64,000 nt of DNA from Nocardia cyriacigeorgica (GTDB taxonomy: Bacteria; Actinomycetota; Actinomycetes; Mycobacteriales; Mycobacteriaceae): assembly GCF_005863245.1 (NCBI RefSeq), contig NZ_VBUT01000006.1, forward strand, positions 434,001-498,000, written 5' to 3'. Position numbers and translations under genes: made by a program. The notes below the pieces were generated by a model that searched no databases, was not told where the DNA came from, and saw only the letters and a list, made by a program, of their open reading frames with translations. Each line of letters opens with the position of its first letter. The first letter of the stretch is position 1. Shown here one piece after another: positions 58,217 through 64,000 of this stretch.

Positions 58217-59728
58217 ATGCATCTTACGATTCGTGCACGGCGAGATATACGTGCCGCGCGGATCTCGCAACAGCTCAATTCTTCCGAAAGACAGCGGTGG
58301 CAGGTCGAATACGCGCGCCGATTGGCGGTTGCCGACCTCGCCGTGGTGTGTTCAGCGGTGGGCGCCGCGCAGTTCATCCGTTTCGGCGGTCCGGTGGATC
58401 CGCCGCTGGCCGGCCAACTTCCCTACACGGTCGGCTACAGTTTCGTCTCCGCCGTCCTGGCCATCGCATGGGCAGCCATCCTGGCCGGATCACTCAGCCA
58501 TTCGCTGCGGGTGATCGGCTGTGGCATCGAGGAATACCGGCGGCTGGTCTCGTCGACGGTGTGGCTGTTCGGGCTGATCGCCATCGTGTCGCTGATCCTG
58601 CGGGTGGATATCGCGCGTGGCTATCTCGCCATCGCGCTGCCCATCGGCCTGCTCGGCCTCGTCGTGGAGCGCAGGCTGTGGCGCGGCTGGATAGGCGCCC
58701 AGCGCGCCCGCGACCGCTACGGCACCACGGTGCTGGTCGTCGGCAGCCGCAATTCCGCACGAGCAATGGTGCAGGCTTTCGGGCGCGACCTGACCACCGG
58801 ATACAAGGTGGTCGGCGTGTGTATTCCCCGCGACGACCGGATGATCGCCGACCCCTGGATCGCGGTCGGGGACCGGTTCGTTCCCGTCGTCGGCGACGAC
58901 GCCGCGGTGCTCGACGCGGTGTGCAGAATCGGGGTGGACGCCGTCGCGGTGACCGCCACCGACAAACTCGGCCCCGCCGACTTCCGCTGGATGGCATGGG
59001 AGTTCGACGCGATCGGGGTGGAGTTGATCGTGGCGCCAGGACTGGTGGGTGTCGCGGGCGCGCGGCTGACCAACTGCCTGATCGCCGACATGCCGATGGT
59101 GCATGTGGAACGGCCGCAGTACGACCGCGCCAAGTGCGTGCGCAAGAGCCTGTTCGACTTCGGCTTCGCGCTGTTCGCGGTGCTGGCGCTGGCGCCGGTA
59201 CTCCTCGCGGTAGCGGCCGCGGTGAAGTCGACCAGCGTGGGACCGGTGTTCTATCGGTCGGAGCGGATCGGGCGCGATGGCCGACCCTTCCGGATGATCA
59301 AGTTCCGCAGCATGTACGCCGACGCCGACGCGCAGGCCGACGACCTCATCGCCGGAAGCGGCGGCAACCCGCTGTTCTTCAAACTCGAGAACGACCCGCG
59401 GATCACCCCGGTGGGCAAGGTGATCCGCAAGTACAGCCTCGACGAGCTGCCGCAGTTCTTCAATGTGCTGCGCGGTGAGATGAGCGTGGTCGGTCCGCGG
59501 CCGCAGGTCCGCCGCGAAGTCGACAGCTACGACGGCGTGATGCGCAGGCGGCTATTGGTCAAGCCGGGCGTGACCGGGTTGTGGCAGGTGAGCGGGCGCT
59601 CGGATCTGTCCCTGGAGGACGCCATTCGGCTCGACCAGTCCTACCTGGAGAACTGGTCGATGGTGCTCGACTTGCTGCTGATCGCGAAGACCGTCAGCGT
59701 CGTCGCCCGCGGCAACGGGGCATATTGA
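58217..59728 (+). CDS. Polyprenyl-phosphate sugar-1-phosphate transferase (WcaJ/CpsE type)
   Basis: A 503-residue priming enzyme. Five membrane helices are expected: four in residues 35-155, then a Rossmann-like soluble middle (GTTVLVVGSRNSARAMVQAF near 174), then the entry helix of the transferase domain (near 318-340). The catalytic part includes YRSERIGRDGRPFRMIKFRS near 351-370, the PRITPVGKVIRKYSLDELPQF segment, NVLRGEMSVVGPRP and the KPGVTGLWQVSGRS end (each quoted in part). It transfers a sugar-1-phosphate to undecaprenyl phosphate and starts the repeat unit. ATG 58217 is the first start after the AT-rich gap; an open frame reaching back to 56996 is antisense to the methyltransferase gene and is rejected. 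Confidence 0.93.
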   Translation: MHLTIRARRDIRAARISQQLNSSERQRWQVEYARRLAVADLAVVCSAVGAAQFIRFGGPVDPPLAGQLPYTVGYSFVSAVLAIAWAAILAGSLSHSLRVIGCGIEEYRRLVSSTVWLFGLIAIVSLILRVDIARGYLAIALPIGLLGLVVERRLWRGWIGAQRARDRYGTTVLVVGSRNSARAMVQAFGRDLTTGYKVVGVCIPRDDRMIADPWIAVGDRFVPVVGDDAAVLDAVCRIGVDAVAVTATDKLGPADFRWMAWEFDAIGVELIVAPGLVGVAGARLTNCLIADMPMVHVERPQYDRAKCVRKSLFDFGFALFAVLALAPVLLAVAAAVKSTSVGPVFYRSERIGRDGRPFRMIKFRSMYADADAQADDLIAGSGGNPLFFKLENDPRITPVGKVIRKYSLDELPQFFNVLRGEMSVVGPRPQVRREVDSYDGVMRRRLLVKPGVTGLWQVSGRSDLSLEDAIRLDQSYLENWSMVLDLLLIAKTVSVVARGNGAY

Positions 59729-59744
59729 GCAGGGCGGGCGAGGA

Positions 59745-60299
59745 TCAGGTTCCCGTGGGTGCGGTAGTGCTCGTGGGTGCGACCACACCCGCACGCACCA
59801 CCCGGATCACCGGCGGGTGCAGGAGGCTGCGGCCGACCACGCAGTACCGCTCGGTGAGCTCGGCGAGCTTGGTCAACGCGGCCGCGTCCACGTCGGAGGA
59901 GGTCGTGACGGTGATCGTCACCGTTATCGTCGACACCCCGACGTCGGCGCTCCGGTCGATGCCCAGGGTGCCGGTGGCGTCGAAGGATCCGGTCGCCTCG
60001 ACCTCGGCGCCGGTGATCGGCAGCGCCATGGCGGTGGCGACGCTGCGGCAGGTCACCCCGGCGCAGGCGGCGAGCGCCTCGAGCAGCATGTCGCCGGAGC
60101 AGGCATCCGAACCGTCACCGCCGGTGGCCGGGTGCAGGCCGGCGCGCACCGGACCCGCGAACGTGCGCACCGTGCAGGTGATGCCGGGGTCGGCGAACGA
60201 ACCCACAGCACGCAGCGCCGTGACCGCGGCGGCCGGATCGTCCCGGTAGCGCTGCTTCACCGCAGCTTGCTGGGCTTTCAACTGCGCCGGAGTGGTCAT
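59745..60299 (-). CDS. OsmC/Ohr family peroxide-reducing protein
   Basis: A 184-residue OsmC-like protein. The two redox cysteines stand in ACAGVTCRSVA near 78-88 and RYCVVGRSLL near 152. ACSGDMLLEALAA lies just before the first. The family reduces organic hydroperoxides with thiol cofactors such as lipoyl or mycothiol-linked systems. An extra Cys in each motif is worth noting. It is convergent with the priming transferase. Confidence 0.85.
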   Translation of the reverse strand: MTTPAQLKAQQAAVKQRYRDDPAAAVTALRAVGSFADPGITCTVRTFAGPVRAGLHPATGGDGSDACSGDMLLEALAACAGVTCRSVATAMALPITGAEVEATGSFDATGTLGIDRSADVGVSTITVTITVTTSSDVDAAALTKLAELTERYCVVGRSLLHPPVIRVVRAGVVAPTSTTAPTGT

Positions 60300-60431
60300 C
60301 TGTCAAGCGTAGTCCGAGGTCCTGCCGGCTTCGCGGGACGTTGAACAGCGGGTACCGTGAAAGCCGGGGACCGCCGTTCGGACCGGTGCACCGTGTGGGC
60401 CGCGTCCGAGCACAACCAAGGGGTACACCCG

Positions 60432-60728
60432 ATGCCGGTATTCATGGTGGAGCGGCAATTCGCCGAACAGCTCGAGGTGGCCCCGGACACCGCCGCGGAG
60501 ATCAACCGGATCAACGACGAGTTCGGTGTGCGATGGCTCGAGTCGTTTCTGTCGCTGGATAAACGCAAGACGTTCTGCCTCTACGAGGCCGATAACGTCG
60601 ACGCGATCCGTGCCGCCGCGGTCCGGGCCGGAATCCCGGCCGACGCCATCATGGAACTGTCCGGCACGCTCACCCCGGACGGCGCTTTCGCGCCGCTGTC
60701 GACAGCGGGCGGGCCGGTCACCGGCTAG
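60432..60728 (+). CDS. DUF4242 (SCO4226-like) small protein
   Basis: A 98-residue protein. PVFMVERQFAEQL at the start, VRWLESFLSLDKRKTFCLYEAD in the middle (quoted in part: KRKTFCLYEAD) and AAVRAGIPADAIMEL follow DUF4242, whose structurally studied member binds nickel. Ferredoxin-like fold, cytosolic, role unknown. ATG 60432 is chosen because the homologous part begins there; codons upstream are not protein-like. Its last 4 bases overlap the end of the convergent LuxR gene. Confidence 0.82.
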   Translation: MPVFMVERQFAEQLEVAPDTAAEINRINDEFGVRWLESFLSLDKRKTFCLYEADNVDAIRAAAVRAGIPADAIMELSGTLTPDGAFAPLSTAGGPVTG

Positions 60729-63607
60729 AGCAGTCCGTGCTCGGTGGCGAAGACAGCGGCCCTGGTCCGATTGGGTGCTGCGGTTTTGATCAGGATGCTG
60801 CGCACATGGTTGGCGGCGGTATTGGCGCTGATGAACAAGCGCTCGCCGATCTCGCGATTGGACAGGCCGTCGGCCACCAGGCGCAGCACCTCCACCTCGC
60901 GGTCGGTCAGCCCGTTCGGCAGGGGCACGTGCTCGCGACGCGGCGCCGGGTCCGCGTCCAGGTCCCGCAGAATGCGGCGATGTCCGATCCGCCGTGCCAG
61001 CGCGCGTGCCTCGGTGGCGAGGTCGGCGGCCGCGGGCCCGGGCACGGCGTCGGGGTGGCGGATCCGGTGCCGATACCACGCCGCCAATGTCTCGGCCTGG
61101 TGGGTCACCGCGCCCATCCGGCGGTCCATCGCCAGCGCGCGCCCGAAATGCGCGTCGGCGCTGGCCGTGCCGAGCACCGAATCGAGCTCGGCGAGATACC
61201 GATCCGCGCTGCCGAACACCGCCACGCTCGCACCGGCCATCAGATTGGCCCCGGCGTACTCGGCCATCAACGGGCGCAGCATCGCCGCCACCGCGGTGTC
61301 GTCGAGCCCGACCGCCGCCTCGGTGGCGAACGCCAGCACCCCCGCCCATTGCGCGCCGAAACGGTGATCGTCGAGCCGGTCGCACAGGTAGGTCAGCAGG
61401 CGCGCGGCCGGCTGCCACATCCCCAGCTCCGTGTACAAGGCCAGCAGGCCGGGCAACCAGTGGTCGTCGTAGCTCTCACGTCCGGAGACGAGGGGACGAA
61501 CCTGCTCCAGGCCGCCGGTGACCCGCCGGAGCATGAACTGCTGCACACCCCACGACCCCTCGGTGGCGCCGCCGAACTCCTGGGTGAATTGGTCGTCGAG
61601 CCATTCGATGATCCGCTCGGTGCCCGCGAAGTCGCCGACCGCGAACCGGTGCGCGCATCGCGAGCATCCGGCGACATACCGGAAGAACGGCTGTCCCCGT
61701 GCCAGCGCCAACTCGGTCAGATCGCGCTGGGCACTGCTCCATGCCACCGCGTCGCCGAGCAGGTAGGCGAACACCGCGCGGTGGAAGGCGGCCGGACCCC
61801 GGTAGTCGTCGTCGCCGAGGCGCGCGCCGATGTCGTTGAGCTCGACCGCCCTCGCCAGCAGCTCCGGCGCCAGGTCCGGGCGCAGACCCTGCCACAGCGT
61901 CGTGCACAGGGCATGCGCGAGAAGCTCCGGATCGCCGATGGCCCTGGCCCGCGCCAAGGCATCCTCACCGATCCGGCGAGCCCGCCGGGAATCGCCGGTG
62001 AACGACGCCGCACGCCCCATACTCGCGTGAGCGCGTACCGACAGCGGGTCATCAGGATCCAGCGCGGCGGCGTCCAGTGCCTCGCTCAGTAGCGCCAGCG
62101 AGCGCTGACCACTGGCGGAGGGCCGCCACGACGCGTTCTCGTGCCCGATCGCGGCGGACAGCCGGACGCGCGGGTCGCCCTCCGTGGCGAGATCCTCGTA
62201 GAGCCGGCGGGCGGTGTGGAAGTCGCCACCGTGCAGGTGGCAGCGCGCCGCCGCCGAGAGGAGCTCGACCCGGGTCGGTCCGCGCGCGGCGTGCGCCTGC
62301 GCGGCACGCTCGTACAGCACCGCCGCCTCGCGGTGGGCGATGCCGCGCTCGGCCTGGCGGGCCGCGAGCACCAGGTAGTGCACCGCCTTGTCCGCGTATC
62401 CGAGGGCGCGGGCGCGGAAATAGTGATGCGCCAGCGCGGCCACCCGGGTCGGGTCCCGTTTCTCGAGGGCGAGCGCGACCCGGGCGTGCGCGGCCGCCAG
62501 ATCGCCCGCCGACATCCGGTCGAGGACGGCCTGGCGGGCAAGGGCGTGCGCGAATCGATACTCGCCGTCCGCGGTCCCCGCGACGAGAAGCCCGGCGCGC
62601 ACACCGAAGTCGATCCCCGCGAGGACCTGGTTCGAGTCGAGTCCATCGGCCAGGATCTCGGGGTCGACGACATCACCGGCGGCCGCCGCCAGTTCGATCA
62701 CCCGCGCGTGGTCCACATCGAAGGCCGCCAGCCGGCGGGCCAGCGCGTCCTGGACCGATCGCGGTGCGGCGACAGCGGACCGCACCGCGGTCAGGCCGCC
62801 GCGGGTCGCCAGGTCGTGCCAGTACTCCTGGAGGAAGAACGGATTTCCGCCGGTGTGGTCACGCAGTACCGGCGCCGCCGACCGCGCCGACCCCCGCGAC
62901 ACCCCGGCCGCCCGGACGAGATACTCGGCCACCTCCTCGGTGCTCAGCCCGGCGAGGTCGATCCGGGCGACACCGTCGAGACGATGCAGATCGGCGAGGG
63001 CGAAGCTCACCGCATCCGTGCGGTCCGGCGCGGTGGTCCGCAGGGTCGCCAGCACGAGTAGCCGCTCACCGGCCGTGGACTCGACCAGATGCGACAGCAT
63101 CGCCAACGTCGGTTCCGAGGCCCAGTGCACATCCTCGAGGACGATCACCAGGGGGCAGCGCTCGGCGGCCGCCAGCAATACCCGCATGAAGGCGTCGAAG
63201 AGAGCGGGTCGCGAGTCCCGGTCACCCGGATTCGGTTGCGCCGACGGCCAGTACCGCGACACGGTCGTGGTGAGCCGCAGCAGCGGGGCAGCCGCAGTCG
63301 GCGCGATGGCGCGAAGGGCTTCCGGCGGGGCCTGCTCGAGCGCCTGCTCGAGAATCGCGACGAAGGGCCGGTACGGGATGTCGAGGTCTTCGCGGCACGC
63401 GCCCCACAGCACCGTGGCGCCGTGCGCGCGCAACGCGGTGGCCGCCTCGCTCACCAACCGGGTCTTACCGATGCCGGGCTCGCCGCCGACGACAACGACC
63501 TGCCGCCGATCACTCTCGACCGCCGCCCACACGGCCTCGAGCCGCGCGACTTCCGCGCCGCGACCGACAAAGGCCGTACCGCTGCTCGGCGACGCCGATT
63601 CGGTCAC
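60725..63607 (-). CDS. LuxR-family large ATP-binding (LAL) transcriptional regulator
   Basis: A 960-residue regulator. The AAA-type ATPase starts at about residue 12 (TAFVGRGAEVARLEAVW), with Walker A GGEPGIGKT at 41-49 and Walker B-like CPLVIVLEDVHWASE near 150-165. Helical TPR-like repeats fill about 350-880. The C-terminal LuxR helix-turn-helix (about 893-955) has LTDREVEVLRLVADGLSNRE and IGERLFISANTAANHVRSIL. MalT-like proteins of this type are activated by a ligand and ATP. GTG 63607 precedes the P-loop domain closely. It diverges from the cupin gene at 63751, a likely target through the inverted repeat between them. Confidence 0.92.
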   Translation of the reverse strand: MTESASPSSGTAFVGRGAEVARLEAVWAAVESDRRQVVVVGGEPGIGKTRLVSEAATALRAHGATVLWGACREDLDIPYRPFVAILEQALEQAPPEALRAIAPTAAAPLLRLTTTVSRYWPSAQPNPGDRDSRPALFDAFMRVLLAAAERCPLVIVLEDVHWASEPTLAMLSHLVESTAGERLLVLATLRTTAPDRTDAVSFALADLHRLDGVARIDLAGLSTEEVAEYLVRAAGVSRGSARSAAPVLRDHTGGNPFFLQEYWHDLATRGGLTAVRSAVAAPRSVQDALARRLAAFDVDHARVIELAAAAGDVVDPEILADGLDSNQVLAGIDFGVRAGLLVAGTADGEYRFAHALARQAVLDRMSAGDLAAAHARVALALEKRDPTRVAALAHHYFRARALGYADKAVHYLVLAARQAERGIAHREAAVLYERAAQAHAARGPTRVELLSAAARCHLHGGDFHTARRLYEDLATEGDPRVRLSAAIGHENASWRPSASGQRSLALLSEALDAAALDPDDPLSVRAHASMGRAASFTGDSRRARRIGEDALARARAIGDPELLAHALCTTLWQGLRPDLAPELLARAVELNDIGARLGDDDYRGPAAFHRAVFAYLLGDAVAWSSAQRDLTELALARGQPFFRYVAGCSRCAHRFAVGDFAGTERIIEWLDDQFTQEFGGATEGSWGVQQFMLRRVTGGLEQVRPLVSGRESYDDHWLPGLLALYTELGMWQPAARLLTYLCDRLDDHRFGAQWAGVLAFATEAAVGLDDTAVAAMLRPLMAEYAGANLMAGASVAVFGSADRYLAELDSVLGTASADAHFGRALAMDRRMGAVTHQAETLAAWYRHRIRHPDAVPGPAAADLATEARALARRIGHRRILRDLDADPAPRREHVPLPNGLTDREVEVLRLVADGLSNREIGERLFISANTAANHVRSILIKTAAPNRTRAAVFATEHGLL

Positions 63608-63648
63608 CCCTCGACCTTAGCCGGATTCGACGACCACCGAGATAGTCC

Positions 63649-63687
63649 GATCTGACCCCCTCGCGACCACGCCGATTCGGTCAGATC
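63649..63687. promoter_or_regulatory. 9-bp inverted repeat between LAL regulator and cupin gene
   Basis: GATCTGACC at 63649-63657 and GGTCAGATC at 63679-63687 are exact inverse copies with a 21-base spacer; a further GGTCAGG follows at 63689. It is a plausible binding site for the divergent LuxR regulator. Confidence 0.6.
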
Positions 63688-63750
63688 AGGTCAGGTGCGC
63701 GGCACCGGCTCTCCGTAGCGTCACAGATAACGCCAACCGAGGAGCACACC

Positions 63751-64000
63751 ATGGCGACGAGGATCGAAGACCTGCCCATCGAGGTCGCCCAAGGCGAGTT
63801 GACCACCCGGTACATCGAGTGGGGCGACATGGCCGTCCGGTACGCCAGCGTGCCACCCGAGACCGACTTCGGCCCGGTCCTGCAAGGCCTGCCCGGCGAC
63901 CGCTGCCCCAGCCCGCACTGGGGAATCGTGCTGGAAGGGTCGCTACGGCTCGAACACGCCGACGGCACGGTGGAGACCGCCGGCGCCGGCGAGGTCTACC
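63751..64000 (+). CDS. Cupin-domain protein, 3' end outside window
   Basis: The first 83 codons are present. Residues about 35-83 look like a cupin beta-barrel entry: GPVLQGLPGDRCPSPHWGIV, then LEGSLRLEHADGTVETAGAG (motif 1-like with His at about 56 and the Glu of VLEGSL). GAGGAG lies 6-11 bases before ATG 63751. The protein may be a small dioxygenase-like or binding protein; too little is visible to decide. Probable target of the divergent LAL regulator. Confidence 0.7.
   Translation, partial: MATRIEDLPIEVAQGELTTRYIEWGDMAVRYASVPPETDFGPVLQGLPGDRCPSPHWGIVLEGSLRLEHADGTVETAGAGEVY

Overview
The window is high-GC actinobacterial DNA, most likely a mycolic-acid-containing genus such as Nocardia (Rhodococcus or a relative is possible). 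The basis is an MspA-family mycomembrane porin, a secreted LIP-type lipase, an Ltp-type thiolase/DUF35 pair preceded by a KstR-like box, and many TetR/MarR regulators with overlapping ATGA/GTGA gene junctions. I saw no tRNA, rRNA, CRISPR array, insertion sequence or phage genes.

0-16 kb is a mosaic of small catabolic, export and regulatory units. These are a truncated SGNH hydrolase, a lytic transglycosylase, a MaoC hydratase, a Tat-exported unknown protein, a MarR regulator divergent from an Old Yellow Enzyme with three TTGA-N5-TCAA sites between them, a GTPase-dead EF-G-like protein, the DUF35-thiolase pair, an SDR with an XRE regulator, and a TetR/alpha-beta hydrolase pair with two clear operators.

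16-22 kb is an ethanolamine module. A permease-IclR operon diverges from an ethanolamine permease-eutB-eutC operon, and there are no microcompartment genes. 22-26.5 kb is an aliphatic amidase module: MarR regulator, amiC (cytosolic amide sensor), and on the other strand amiS-amiE-amiB. The same TTTCA-N2-TGAAA operator occurs at the marR/amiC divergent promoter and at the amiS promoter, so one repressor probably controls both.

26.5-36.7 kb holds a lipoprotein S33 hydrolase, an MprAB-like two-component system, a secreted lipase, a DoxX-like membrane protein translated with a VanY-like lipoprotein, a divergent VanRS-like two-component system, and a DUF1761/TetR pair sharing a duplicated operator.

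36.7-59.7 kb is one large exopolysaccharide locus of the Wzx/Wzy type. A ten-gene minus-strand operon runs from two GT4 glycosyltransferases through flippase, glycosyltransferase, polymerase, chain-length regulator, a Tat-lipoprotein beta-helix protein, a double GNAT acetyltransferase and a PLP aminotransferase to a last GT4. Divergent from it are a pyruvyltransferase and a GT2. Then come an MspA porin, an activated-sugar cassette (two C-methyltransferase-family proteins, RmlC-like epimerase, NAD-dependent epimerase, PIG-L deacetylase, nucleotidyltransferase) and the polyprenyl-phosphate priming transferase. Together these could start, build, decorate (pyruvate, acetyl, branched or amino sugar), flip and polymerise a glycan. 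The gene order around the porin suggests, without proving, a route for the polymer across the mycomembrane.

59.7-64 kb has an OsmC protein, a DUF4242 protein, a 960-residue LuxR-type ATPase regulator and the start of a cupin gene.
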